Of a DNA stretch of 64,000 bases, positions 55,125 to 63,847 are shown piece after piece. The notes beneath the pieces are model-generated. The model was not told the origin of the DNA. It ran no database searches and worked only from the letters and a program-made list of their open reading frames with translations. This DNA comes from DASRDU01 sp046331565 (lineage in GTDB: Bacteria; Acidobacteriota; Blastocatellia; RBC074), in the NCBI GenBank assembly GCA_046331565.1, contig JAXLQP010000001.1, positions 1,178,001 to 1,242,000 of the forward strand. The letters are read 5' to 3'. The position numbers were made by a program, and so were the translations under genes. Position 1 is the stretch's first letter, and each line of letters begins with the position of its first letter.

Positions 55125-57233
55125 TCAACGAACCGGAGTCAGGATCAGATTGCGCCAGGCATCCACCGCAGCGTTCCATCCGCCAGGCAGCAGCGTGGTC
55201 GAACCGTATTCGCCAATCAGCGCCGGGCCGCTGAAACGCGCTCCCGGTCTGAGCTGCTGCCGGTCATAAACGGGAATGCTTTCGGGCCGCTTCGTGATGC
55301 GCACCAGCGTTGATGATTGCGGCCTGGCCTGATGAGTTCTGAAACTCTTTGTCCTGTGCAGCGGCGGCTTGTCGCTGAGGCCCGTTGCCCGCAGGCGCAG
55401 GCTGACGATTTCAATCGTTCCCTGCGGATCAGAATGGCCGTAACGCTCCTGATGTGCGCGATGAAATGAAGCGGCGACGCGGGCATTCAATTCATTCGCG
55501 CAGGGCGCATCAAGCTCGAATGACTGTCCGGCATAACGCAGCGCCAGCGACCGCGTAAGCCTGAGCCGTGAACCTGAAAAGCCTTCGGCCCGCATTTCGC
55601 TGACGGCCTGCCGCTCAAGTTCGGCAAAATGACGGCGCACGATTTCAGACAGCGCCTTTTGTTCGGGGCCGCTGAATTTCAGCATCACCGTGCGTGAATA
55701 GTCCCTGACCACATCAGCCAGCAGCACGCCGAGCGCGGAAAAAGCACCGGGATTTTCGGGGATGATGACTTTCGGCAGTCGCAATGCTGCGGCCAGGGCA
55801 ACAGCGTGCAGGCCACCTGCGCCGCCGAAACTGACCAGCGTAAAACGTCGCGGATCGTGCCCGCGCTCGACTGAAACCAGCCGCAGCGCCTGTTCCATAT
55901 TGGCATTTACGACCCGAATCACACCCAGCGCCGCCTCGTCACGCGACACCCGGCGCGCTGAAGCCGCAGACATCTGCCCGGCCAGTTCATCCAGAGCTGC
56001 GGCTGCCCGTGTTTCATCAAGCGGCATCTGCCCGCCCAGCAATCCCGCATGGCCAAACCGGCCAAGCACCAGATTGGCGTCAGTCACCGTCGGTCGTGTG
56101 CCTTTGCCGTAACAGGCCGGGCCGGGATCAGCGCCCGCCGATTCCGGGCCGACACGCAGCGCGCCGCCGGGGTCAACAAAAGCGATTGAACCGCCGCCCG
56201 CCCCGACCGTGTGAATGTCGAGTACCGGAACCGCGACCGGCAGCCCTGTAATCTGCGCTTCACTGGTGGTCTGTGCCGCGCCCTGCCACAGCGCCACATC
56301 GGTCGAAGTGCCGCCCATATCAAAGGTCATTACTTCAGTGTCGCCGGTCAGCCGGGCAATTTCGGTCGCGGCCACGACGCCGCCAGCCGGGCCTGACAGA
56401 ATTGTGCGTACCGGCTCGCGGGCCGCGACTTCAGCGGAAATCGAACCACCGGATGATTGCATCACCCTGAGCAAAGCCTGCTGTGACCGCGAGGAATTTG
56501 ATGCGCTCGTTGCGCTCAGCCCGGCAACCAGTTCTCTGAGGTACTGCCCGACGCGCGGAGCCAGATAAGCATTAATGACTACCGTCGAGGTTCGTTCATA
56601 TTCGCGGTATTCGGGTAAAATCCGGTGCGAAACTGAAACCGGGAGGCCGAGTCGGGTGATGGCTTCGGCCATTTCCTGCTCGTGTTCGGGACGGGCGAAC
56701 GAGAAAAGTAATGAGATTGCAACCGATTCAACGCGGGCGCGGCTTAACGTGACGGCGAGTTTCTGAACCTGCTCCGGGTCAGGTTTTTCAATCACTGAGC
56801 CATCCGCAGCCACACGCTCGCGGAGGCCGAAACGCAGAGCGCGGGGAACGAGCGGCGCCGGGCGCGTTCCGGCCAGGTTATAAAGGTCAGGCCGGGCCTG
56901 ACGCCCGATTTCAATGACATCTTCAAAACCAGCAGTCGTAATCAGAGCCGTGCGCGCGCCTTTGCGTTCAAGCAGTGCATTGGTGGCGACTGTGGTGCCA
57001 TGCACGATGCTCAGTTGCGGCGATTTTGAAATCAGTTCGGCATCGTTCAGGATGCGTTCAATCCCGGCGAGAATTGCCTGGGCCGGAGCCTGCGGGGTTG
57101 ATGGCACCTTGAAGGAAAGGATGCGCTGTCCGGCGACGGCGACAAAGTCGGTAAAAGTTCCGCCGGTATCAACGCCGATGCGCAGGGTGACGTCTGATTT
57201 TTTGTGTTCTGAATGCAGGGTTTGTCGGTTCAT
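55125..57233 (-). CDS. Hydantoinase/oxoprolinase family protein (HyuA-type)
   Basis: 702 residues. The ASKHA-type N-terminal domain RIGVDTGGTFTDFVAVAG begins near residue 18, IVHGTTVATNALLERKGART near 75 is typical, and DMGGTSTDVALWQG near 305 is the second phosphate-binding loop. The C-terminal GRFGHAGLLGGQMPLDETRA and VSFGGAGGLHAVALAAAL match the HyuA/acetophenone carboxylase alpha-type subunit. Such proteins hydrolyse 5-oxoproline or hydantoins, or carboxylate ketones, with ATP, usually with a HyuB partner. No HyuB gene is visible, which is odd. It lies directly upstream of bshB1; a tie to thiol turnover through 5-oxoproline is possible but not shown. Confidence 0.9.
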   Translation of the reverse strand: MNRQTLHSEHKKSDVTLRIGVDTGGTFTDFVAVAGQRILSFKVPSTPQAPAQAILAGIERILNDAELISKSPQLSIVHGTTVATNALLERKGARTALITTAGFEDVIEIGRQARPDLYNLAGTRPAPLVPRALRFGLRERVAADGSVIEKPDPEQVQKLAVTLSRARVESVAISLLFSFARPEHEQEMAEAITRLGLPVSVSHRILPEYREYERTSTVVINAYLAPRVGQYLRELVAGLSATSASNSSRSQQALLRVMQSSGGSISAEVAAREPVRTILSGPAGGVVAATEIARLTGDTEVMTFDMGGTSTDVALWQGAAQTTSEAQITGLPVAVPVLDIHTVGAGGGSIAFVDPGGALRVGPESAGADPGPACYGKGTRPTVTDANLVLGRFGHAGLLGGQMPLDETRAAAALDELAGQMSAASARRVSRDEAALGVIRVVNANMEQALRLVSVERGHDPRRFTLVSFGGAGGLHAVALAAALRLPKVIIPENPGAFSALGVLLADVVRDYSRTVMLKFSGPEQKALSEIVRRHFAELERQAVSEMRAEGFSGSRLRLTRSLALRYAGQSFELDAPCANELNARVAASFHRAHQERYGHSDPQGTIEIVSLRLRATGLSDKPPLHRTKSFRTHQARPQSSTLVRITKRPESIPVYDRQQLRPGARFSGPALIGEYGSTTLLPGGWNAAVDAWRNLILTPVR

Positions 57234-57669
57234 CGGGGGACAATCTGCCCGGATCGAAATTAAAAGTAAAATGAACCGCGCAAAAAAATACGGAACCTCC
57301 GGCAGGTTGTGGCGTGTAGCCAGTGTGAGCAGACACGGTGCGCTCAGGCCGAAAGTCAGGACTCACTGGGGGATTTTCGGAGGAGCGCATCGGTCACTGG
57401 TTCTGCTCAGTTGTGGCCGGACTGAAAGGCTTGACCGGCCTGCTTTTCAGTCCGGTCGGTCCCGCACAGAACTGGCGCGCGGCTCCTCGCACTTCCCAAA
57501 TCGCATCGCGCCCTGTGACGGTATGAACGACCCCTGGAAAAGTTTCTGTTGCTCCAGCCCGGAACCGCCCTTTCCGGCACCTGAGTTTCAGTGTCTGGCA
57601 CTGAGGCTTGGCGTAACACAACACACAACCCGAACAACCTCATTCAAGTTCCAAGGAGACTGTAAATAA
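57234..57669. other. 436-base gap with one hairpin
   Basis: No gene is seen. A hairpin (CCGGACTGAAA at 57417-57427 with TTTCAGTCCGG at 57445-57455) lies in it, with weaker outer pairing (GTTCTG with CAGAAC). It ends in the AAGGAGACTG ribosome binding site of the next gene. Confidence 0.6.
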
Positions 57670-58245
57670 ATGAACACCAGAACGATCAGCGCATTTCTCA
57701 CCGCCCTCTTTCTGCTCGCGCTCGGCACAACGGCCCTGGCGCAGCAGAAAACCAACAAGGTCACGATTGCGACTCCGGCCAAATTGGTCATCAGCAAAAT
57801 CAAGGTCAGCGAAGGCGACGCTTACGACGTGCGCGGGAAGGCTGTGCTGACGCTGACTTCAGCCAACTCAGACGATTCCGTAACCGGCGTTTTATCGTAT
57901 GCCCTGCCTGATGATGCCCGGCAGAAGATTGCCACCATCACCGGCAAGCCGCTCACTCAGATTCCGGCCAGCGTGTCCATCAAGGATGTGGTCGGTCGCT
58001 TTCAGCCCGCAACCGCCTGCCCGGTGATTCATCTGGAATTTTCAGGCACGCAGGTTGACATTGCCGGCGTCAAAGCCGTCTTCAGCCGCTTCGTGCTTGA
58101 CATCAATGAAAGCACCAAGGAGCAGGACATGCTTTTCTGCGCCTGGGCCAAACAGATCAATCGCGGCATGTCACGACGCGGCATCATTCGCCGGATCAAC
58201 GTGCTGATCAACGGCGAAGAGGAAGAGCCTCAGAGCGGTAATTAA
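57670..58245 (+). CDS. Exported protein of unknown function, 191 aa
   Basis: Not recognised. The ATG has AAGGAGA upstream. The signal peptide is MNTRTISAFLTALFLLALGT followed by TALAQQ, a likely cleavage site. The mature part is beta-rich to residue ~130 (VSEGDAYDVRGKAVLTLTSA, TGVLSYALPDDARQ, CPVIHLEFSGTQVDIAGV). The tail is basic then acidic (NRGMSRRGIIRRINVLINGE then EEEP). It is probably periplasmic. It stands alone after the long gap. Confidence 0.7.
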   Translation: MNTRTISAFLTALFLLALGTTALAQQKTNKVTIATPAKLVISKIKVSEGDAYDVRGKAVLTLTSANSDDSVTGVLSYALPDDARQKIATITGKPLTQIPASVSIKDVVGRFQPATACPVIHLEFSGTQVDIAGVKAVFSRFVLDINESTKEQDMLFCAWAKQINRGMSRRGIIRRINVLINGEEEEPQSGN

Positions 58246-58301
58246 GGTTTGATTCGCTGCTCCTGATCCAGAGCAGGTCCCGGCAGGACAGGTTTCACAG
58301 G

Positions 58302-58392
58302 TTTGTGGGAGGGTCTGGTAAATCCCTGATCTGACGAGGCTGGAGGGGCACCAGATTCTACAGATCAAGGCGACTTAAGGCCCTCCCACAAA
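58302..58392. repeat. Multi-stem inverted repeat with TTTGTGGGAGGG arms
   Basis: TTTGTGGGAGGG (58302-58313) pairs perfectly with CCCTCCCACAAA (58381-58392). Inner pairs are TGATCTG (58327-58333) with CAGATCA (58361-58367) and CTGGT with ACCAG. It lies between two exported-protein genes. The several nested stems suggest a folded RNA or a cruciform. Confidence 0.82.
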
Positions 58393-58435
58393 GCCATTTA
58401 CTTGCGGCCCCTTTTTATGCCAGACTGCCGACGCC

Positions 58436-59578
58436 ATGCAAGGCCGTAACGTAGTGATTCGACTTTATCTTCTTCTCTCCCTCCTTTCAGCGGTGCTTAT
58501 CAGCCCGCAGGCTGCCGTTGCTCAGTCACCGATTCCCGAACAAATCCCCACAGCATCACGTCCGCGTCAGGTCGCGGTGGAACAGATTTACCTGACTGCG
58601 CCGAAACTTTCCGGCGATATTGAAACAGCCAATGGTCAGTACCGGATCAGTCTGGCCAACCTTGAAGAAAAACGAGTCGTGCGTGGTTACGCTGTCATTC
58701 AGCTTGGCAGCAGCGAACAGCTCACCGAAGCCATCAAGCTGCGCTTCACGCTCGCGCCGCAGGAAGGCATGCTGTTTCCGCTGTGGCCACTGGCCGCGAG
58801 CGGTGATTTTTATGCGCTGATGGTTTATGACCTGCGCGGTGTGATGATTTTTCAGAAAATCGCACCGGTCAAACGAGGCAATGACGCCAACTGGGCCGTC
58901 GCTCCGCCGATGAATGCCATCATCAGTCAGCGTTTTGTGGCCACCACAGCCAGCCCGGAAGCCGAGGTCAAAGTACAGGCGAAACTGACCGGCGGCGAAA
59001 GTGAAAGCGACCCGTTTTTACTTTCACTTGAACTTTCGGCTCTGCGCCCGATTCCCGGTGCGGGCGTGACGCTGACCGGCAAGGGCATCAGCCAGCGCAA
59101 GGTGGCCGACCTCAGAGGCACCACGCTGGTTCAGTTCAAGCTGCCCGATGACCTGCCCGAACAGAAATTATCCTATCTGGTGACCGACGCCGCAGGCCGG
59201 ATGCTCGCGCACGGTGAAGCTGACCTGCACACGCTGCTCGCTGATGATTATGTTTCGGTCGGTGAAATCCGCCCGGACAAGCAGGCTTATGCGCCCGGTG
59301 AAACGGCTAAGCTGACGGTCAACCTGCAGGGCAATTCGCCGCACGGGTTCAGGCTGGAAGTGATGGCCAAAGACAGTCGGGGAACGATTCTCTTCCGCGA
59401 TATGCACAAGTCGGATGCCGGTGGTAATGGCGCCAGCATTGATTTCAATGTGGCCATTCCAAAGGACGCTTCGGGGCCGCTCTTTTTTGAGTACAAGGTC
59501 TTTGATGCTCAGTCCGGCAAGCTGTTCGATTCCGGCGATACGCAGCTTGCGCTCAATGGCAAAGGCCAGCCGCAATAA
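58436..59578 (+). CDS. Exported multi-domain beta protein, 380 aa
   Basis: Not recognised as a family. A signal peptide (VIRLYLLLSLLSAVLISPQA then AVAQ) is clear. The body is beta-rich with two or three immunoglobulin-like units. One spans ~40-150 (VEQIYLTAPKLSGDIETANG, RISLANLEEKRVVRGYAVIQ). Another is ~270-375, with IRPDKQAYAPGETAKLTVNL, which recalls alpha-2-macroglobulin MG2-like or Ig-like segments. Proteins of this sort are common in Acidobacteriota envelopes. No ribosome binding site is obvious, and the ATG at 58436 follows the hairpin region by 43 bases. Confidence 0.7.
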   Translation: MQGRNVVIRLYLLLSLLSAVLISPQAAVAQSPIPEQIPTASRPRQVAVEQIYLTAPKLSGDIETANGQYRISLANLEEKRVVRGYAVIQLGSSEQLTEAIKLRFTLAPQEGMLFPLWPLAASGDFYALMVYDLRGVMIFQKIAPVKRGNDANWAVAPPMNAIISQRFVATTASPEAEVKVQAKLTGGESESDPFLLSLELSALRPIPGAGVTLTGKGISQRKVADLRGTTLVQFKLPDDLPEQKLSYLVTDAAGRMLAHGEADLHTLLADDYVSVGEIRPDKQAYAPGETAKLTVNLQGNSPHGFRLEVMAKDSRGTILFRDMHKSDAGGNGASIDFNVAIPKDASGPLFFEYKVFDAQSGKLFDSGDTQLALNGKGQPQ

Positions 59579-59627
59579 TCCTGCCCGCTCCTGCCCGCCC
59601 GGTCAGAAAAACTCCTGGATTCCTGGC

Positions 59628-59654
59628 TTGCGCCCTGGCCGATTGTGATACAAT
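59628..59654 (+). promoter_or_regulatory. Extended -10 promoter upstream of the VWA gene
   Basis: TACAAT (59649-59654) is preceded by TGA as a TGN extension, with TTGCGC at 59628-59633 as a weak -35 at a short 15-base spacing. It would give a leader of about 130 bases for the gene at 59794. Confidence 0.45.
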
Positions 59655-59793
59655 GCCCGTGCGTCCCCTGTAGGCTGTGTGAGTATCGGAATTCAAGGAC
59701 AGTTTCATTCTTCAAACAATCAGATCACACTTCCCGGTCTGGCCAGTTCGCCCTGAATCTGGTTTGTCGGGAGTAGTCTCAGGAGAGATTACG

Positions 59794-60888
59794 ATGTACA
59801 GCAAGTTCATTTTGCGGCGCACAACGACGCTCCTGCTTACGGGTATCTTTCTGTCAGGTCTGTTCTTCAGCACAGTTCTGCTCAGAACCGCTGGCGCAGC
59901 CCGGCAGCAGCCGGGGACGCCACCAACTGCCGGTAATCCCGCGCAAAAACCCGAATCAGGCCAGAGCAGTTCTCAGACACAGGAAAAAAGCAAATCCGAG
60001 GAAAAGGCCGACACGACCATTCAGGTTCAGCGCCGCAACCCCGATGACGATCAGGCCGGGGTCAGGGTGCGGACTGAAACCGTGACCCTGATGGTCACGG
60101 TGACTGATCCTTACAATCGTCTGGTGACCGGCCTCGACAAACAGAACTTTGAAGTCTTTGAGGACAAGGTCAAACAGGACATCCAGTTTTTCAACGATGA
60201 TGATGCGCCGGTCAGCATGGGAGTGATCTTCGATGTGTCGGGCAGCATGAAAAACAAGCTGGATCGCGCCCGCGACGCGCTGAAAGCCTTTGTTGACACC
60301 AGCCATCAGGACGATGATTTCTTCCTGGTCGGATTCAATCAGCGCGCCAACCTGCTTGGCGAATTTATGGATGGCACCTCGCTGGTCAATAAATTCAATC
60401 TGGTTGATGCGCGCGGTCAGACGGCGCTTTACGATGCGGCTTATCTGGGAATTGAAAAGGTCAAGCAGGGCCGTCATCAGAAACGCGCCATGCTGCTGAT
60501 CTCTGACGGGCAGGACAATTCCTCGCGCTACACTTACGGCGAACTGCGCAAGCTGCTCAAGGAAGCCAACGTGCAGATTTACTGCATCGGGATTGTCGAA
60601 ATGGGCGGCGGCGCAGGCGGCGCGCTCGATATGCAGGGCCAGGCCATTCTCGAAGAGATTTCTCAGGTCACGGGTGGCAAGGCTTTCTTCCCCCGCTCAC
60701 CGGCTGAACTTGAAGACGCCATTACGCGCATCGCGCTTGAACTGCGGCATCAGTACAGCATCGGTTACTATCCCTCGAACGCCGAACGCAACGGGCAGTG
60801 GCGCAAAATCAAGGTCAGCGTCAAGCCGCCGCGCGGTTTCCCGCATCTGACCGTGCGCGCCAAAGAAGGTTATTACGCTATCAAATAA
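59794..60888 (+). CDS. VWFA-related Acidobacterial domain protein (TIGR03436-like)
   Basis: 364 residues with AGGAGA before the ATG. An N-terminal hydrophobic segment (TTTLLLTGIFLSGLFFSTVL) is followed by a low-complexity linker to residue ~80. The VWA domain begins with RVRTETVTLMVTVTDPYNRL, then GLDKQNFEVFEDKVKQDIQF, the typical Acidobacterial lead-in. The MIDAS DVSGSM lies at residues 147-152 and LLISDGQDNSSRYTY near 235. It is a secreted or anchored metal-dependent binding protein that probably mediates protein contacts in the envelope. The TIGR03436-type form is nearly restricted to Acidobacteriota, so it supports the taxonomic assignment. Confidence 0.9.
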   Translation: MYSKFILRRTTTLLLTGIFLSGLFFSTVLLRTAGAARQQPGTPPTAGNPAQKPESGQSSSQTQEKSKSEEKADTTIQVQRRNPDDDQAGVRVRTETVTLMVTVTDPYNRLVTGLDKQNFEVFEDKVKQDIQFFNDDDAPVSMGVIFDVSGSMKNKLDRARDALKAFVDTSHQDDDFFLVGFNQRANLLGEFMDGTSLVNKFNLVDARGQTALYDAAYLGIEKVKQGRHQKRAMLLISDGQDNSSRYTYGELRKLLKEANVQIYCIGIVEMGGGAGGALDMQGQAILEEISQVTGGKAFFPRSPAELEDAITRIALELRHQYSIGYYPSNAERNGQWRKIKVSVKPPRGFPHLTVRAKEGYYAIK

Positions 60889-60894
60889 TCAAAG

Positions 60895-60992
60895 CAGCCA
60901 CGAATGAACACGAATTGGCACGAATGAAAGACAGTGTCGCACTGACTGAGCAACGACACTGATTCGTGCCTGTTCGTGTGTATTCGTGGCTG
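60895..60992. repeat. Inverted repeat with cores conserved and spacers not, CACGAAT family
   Basis: The left arm (60895-60925) and right arm (60962-60992) are 31 bases. The three CACGAA(T) cores pair almost fully while the two-base spacers (GA/TT against AC/CA) do not. An inner stem, CAGTGTCG (60932-60939) with CGACACTG (60954-60961), adjoins the right arm. It lies between the VWA and STAS genes. Confidence 0.9.
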
Positions 60993-61005
60993 AATTTTTC
61001 AGGAC

Positions 61006-61452
61006 TCACTCCTGAACCTGATCGCTTTCTGCTTCAGCTTCTTTTTCGCCGTCATCATCTTCAGCTCTGGCCCGCTTCTTCCGGGACTTTCTGGCAGCCT
61101 TCCCGTTACTGACTTCAAAGCTGGCGACGGCTTCCTGCTCGGTTTTGAAAGTTTCGATGACCTTGAGCAACTGCGTGATTTTCAGCGCGCCGTAAACGCG
61201 GTCGGTCAGGCCCACGAGTTTCAGCGTCCCGCCTTCATCCTTTACCTTTGAGAAAGCCCGGACAATTTCGCCGATGCCCATGCTGTCAATGACCGGCACA
61301 TCAGTCAGATTCAGCAGCACATGCTTTGTGCCAGCCGCCAGCACTTTTTCAACCAGCATCTGCAACTGATACCCGCCCTGTCCCTTGATAAACTTGCCTC
61401 GCAGGTCAATCGAAGCGACATCGGAAAGATAGTGAATCCCAATGGTCAGCAT
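61006..61452 (-). CDS. STAS-domain anti-sigma factor antagonist-like protein
   Basis: 148 residues from ATG 61452; a longer open frame exists but its N-terminus is not STAS-like. MLTIGIHYLSDVASIDLRGK begins the STAS fold, VLLNLTDVPVIDSMGIGEIV contains the phosphorylatable serine S57 and the loop that follows it, and LKLVGLTDRVYGALKITQL completes it. It probably binds an anti-sigma kinase and is switched by phosphorylation. The C-terminal ~35 residues are basic then strongly acidic (RKSRKKRARAEDDDGEKEAE), an unusual extension. No kinase or sigma gene is adjacent. Confidence 0.87.
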   Translation of the reverse strand: MLTIGIHYLSDVASIDLRGKFIKGQGGYQLQMLVEKVLAAGTKHVLLNLTDVPVIDSMGIGEIVRAFSKVKDEGGTLKLVGLTDRVYGALKITQLLKVIETFKTEQEAVASFEVSNGKAARKSRKKRARAEDDDGEKEAEAESDQVQE

Positions 61453-61631
61453 AAATTGATCAATTGTTTTCAGATTTCTGATTCCGGTGACAGCCACTTT
61501 CCGATTTGACGGTTCGGCTGAAATCCCGGTCAACAATTCAGGCCGGATTGATTTACCGCTTCCGCATTTTACCTGATGCCGTGCTAAGATCACAGCGCAT
61601 CAGGTTCAACTGTCCACCACTCAGAAAATTT

Positions 61632-62615
61632 ATGACCAGCCCGACTGATACGGTTTCCATTGAAGCCATCCGCGCAGCCCGCGCGCCGGTTTATCGCCAT
61701 CTGCTGCCGACGCCGCTGCTTGAACATCCGCTGCTGACCGAAGAAACCGGCCTGCGAATCTTTCTCAAGCACGAAAATCATCTGCCCACCGGCGCTTTCA
61801 AGGTGCGCGGCGGCCTGAATTTCATGCATCATTTTGCTGCCGAACAAACTCATCACGGAGTCATCACGGCCACTCGCGGCAATCACGGGCAGTCCGTTGC
61901 GCTGGCCGCCAGGCTGCACAACATCCCGTCGGTAATTGTGGTTCCGTTTGGCAACAATCCCGAAAAGAACGCGGCCATGCGCGCTTTCGGCGCGCGGCTC
62001 GTCGAGCAGGGCCGCGACTTTGACGAAGCCCGCGAGGAAGTCGAACGACTCTCCCGCGCTGAAAATCTGCGCTACATCCATTCGGCCAACGAACCGCACC
62101 TGATTAATGGCGTCGGCACTTGCGCACTCGAAATCATCGAAGCCATGCAGCAGCGCGGCGAAAAAATTGATGCGGTTTTCGTGCCAATCGGTCTGGGCAG
62201 CGGGCTGTGCGGGACGATTACGGCCTTTCGCGCGCTTTCGCCTGAGACGAAAATTTACGGCGTCCAGGCCGAAGGCGCGCCGAGCATTTACCTTTCATGG
62301 AAGGAAGGCCGGATCGTGGAGACCAAACACGCGCACACTTTTGCGGACGGCGTGGCGACGCGCGTTCCGGCGGCTTTCACCTTCGACATCATTCGCCAGG
62401 GAGTTGATGAAATCGTGCTGGTCAGCGACAGCGATCTGATTCGCACCATTCGCCTGCTCTGGCGCACGACACATAATATGGTTGAAGGTGCCGGCGCCGC
62501 AGCCACGACTGCCGCCATCAAATTACGCGAACAGCTTCAGGGTAAGAATGTGGTCTGCGTCATCAGCGGCGGCAACCTCGACACCGACACCTTAAAGGAA
62601 ATCTTCAGGAACTGA
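61632..62615 (+). CDS. Threonine/serine dehydratase family PLP enzyme (copy 1)
   Basis: 327 residues starting MTSPTDTVSIEAIRAARAPV; upstream in-frame starts are spurious. The PLP-binding lysine is K57 in PTGAFKVRGG, followed by ATRGNHGQSVALAA. The phosphate-binding glycine loop is GLGSGLCGT near residue 193, and SGGNLDTDTLKEI is the C-terminal motif. It is the fold of threonine ammonia-lyase, serine racemase and relatives. A second family member begins five bases after its stop. Substrate differences between the two are not readable by eye. It lacks the C-terminal ACT domains of IlvA, so a catabolic type is more likely. Confidence 0.88.
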   Translation: MTSPTDTVSIEAIRAARAPVYRHLLPTPLLEHPLLTEETGLRIFLKHENHLPTGAFKVRGGLNFMHHFAAEQTHHGVITATRGNHGQSVALAARLHNIPSVIVVPFGNNPEKNAAMRAFGARLVEQGRDFDEAREEVERLSRAENLRYIHSANEPHLINGVGTCALEIIEAMQQRGEKIDAVFVPIGLGSGLCGTITAFRALSPETKIYGVQAEGAPSIYLSWKEGRIVETKHAHTFADGVATRVPAAFTFDIIRQGVDEIVLVSDSDLIRTIRLLWRTTHNMVEGAGAAATTAAIKLREQLQGKNVVCVISGGNLDTDTLKEIFRN

Positions 62616-62620
62616 ATCAG

Positions 62621-63574
62621 ATGTTAAGTTTTGACGACATTCTCAAAGCACAGCAAAGATTGCACGGCGTGGCACATCGCACTCCGGTGCTGACTTCATC
62701 GCAGTTCAATGAACGCGCAGGCTGCGAGGTTTATTTCAAGGCTGAAAATCTGCAACGCATGGGCGCGTTCAAATTTCGCGGCGCTTACAACAAGGTCGCG
62801 TCGCTTTCTGAAGACGAACGCCGTCGCGGAATCATTGCTCATTCGTCCGGCAATCATGCACAGGCGGTGGCGCTGGTCGCGCGAATCTTCGGCATTCCGG
62901 CAGTCATCGTGATGCCCGAAGACGCGCCCGCACCGAAACTGGCCGCCACACGCGGTTACGGCGCTGAGGTCGTGCTGTATAACCGCTACACTGAAAGCCG
63001 CGAAGCCATCAGCCAGCGCCTCAGCGAAGAACGCGGGCTGACGCTGGTTCATCCGTTCGATGATTACCAGATCATGGCCGGTCAGGGCACAGCCGCACTC
63101 GAACTGCTGGAAGACGTGCCGGAACTCGATTTCCTGCTCGTTCCGTGCAGCGGCAGCGGGCTGCTCGCAGGCAGCGCGACTGCGGCCAGACATCTGCGAC
63201 CGGACATTCGCATTTTCGGCATCGAACCCGAAACCGGTAACGACACGTGGCAATCTTTCCGCAAAGGCGAGCGCGTCGAAATCCCCGTGCCGAAAACCAT
63301 CGCGGACGGCTTGCAGGTGCAGACGCCCGGCAAACTCACCTTTCCGATCATTCAGCAACTGGTCGAAAACATTCTGCTCGTCAGCGACGATGAACTGATT
63401 ACCACGCTGCGTTTCATCCTCGAACGAATGAAAGTGCTGGTCGAGCCTTCGGGCGCGGCAGGAGCGGCAATCGCCTTTCATCGCAAATTCGATTTCGGCG
63501 GTGGTCGCGTCGGCGTCATTCTGTCAGGCGGCAATGTGGATTTGCAGAAGCTGGCCGGGTGGTTATCTGCCTGA
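62621..63574 (+). CDS. Threonine ammonia-lyase/serine racemase-like PLP enzyme (copy 2)
   Basis: 317 residues. K51 in MGAFKFRGAYN is the PLP lysine, AHSSGNHAQAVALVAR follows, CSGSGLLAGSATAARHLRP near residue 175 is the phosphate loop, and LSGGNVDLQKLAGWL the end. The SSGNHAQ and PEDAPAPKL segments fit the threonine dehydratase/serine racemase subgroup more closely than copy 1. It likely deaminates threonine or serine, or racemises serine. The five-base gap to copy 1 shows one transcript. It is followed by an ACGGAA-type repeat element. Confidence 0.9.
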   Translation: MLSFDDILKAQQRLHGVAHRTPVLTSSQFNERAGCEVYFKAENLQRMGAFKFRGAYNKVASLSEDERRRGIIAHSSGNHAQAVALVARIFGIPAVIVMPEDAPAPKLAATRGYGAEVVLYNRYTESREAISQRLSEERGLTLVHPFDDYQIMAGQGTAALELLEDVPELDFLLVPCSGSGLLAGSATAARHLRPDIRIFGIEPETGNDTWQSFRKGERVEIPVPKTIADGLQVQTPGKLTFPIIQQLVENILLVSDDELITTLRFILERMKVLVEPSGAAGAAIAFHRKFDFGGGRVGVILSGGNVDLQKLAGWLSA

Positions 63575-63598
63575 AGTCAATTGACCTGAAGCAGGGCA

Positions 63599-63692
63599 GC
63601 AGAGAGATGACGGAACAGACGGAAATCACGGAACAGGCGAAACATTCAGCGCTGGTTCAGGTTTCATTCCCTCTGTTCCGTCATCTCTCTGC
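63599..63692. repeat. Inverted repeat, ACGGAA family (copy 2)
   Basis: The 21-base arms 63599-63619 and 63672-63692 are perfectly complementary. The left arm runs on with further ACGGAA cores at 9-base spacing. It sits 25 bases after the dehydratase stop. Confidence 0.9.
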
Positions 63693-63733
63693 CTGTCCTT
63701 TACCTGACTGAAAACACTGAATTGAAGTCTGCT

Positions 63734-63790
63734 TTGACACCCGCGCCAGCCGCACGTAAAATCCGCGCATTACAGTTGGCTTAATTAAGC
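63734..63790 (+). promoter_or_regulatory. Promoter and 12-base palindrome upstream of accD
   Basis: TTGACA (63734-63739) and TAAAAT (63757-63762) with a 17-base spacer form a near-consensus promoter. GCTTAATTAAGC (63779-63790) is a perfect 12-base palindrome just after the expected start, a position suited to an operator. The accD ATG is at 63848. Confidence 0.65.
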
Positions 63791-63847
63791 AAACGTCAGA
63801 GCTGACATTCAACTGACTGTCATACTGCATTCAGGAAACCGTCTTTT

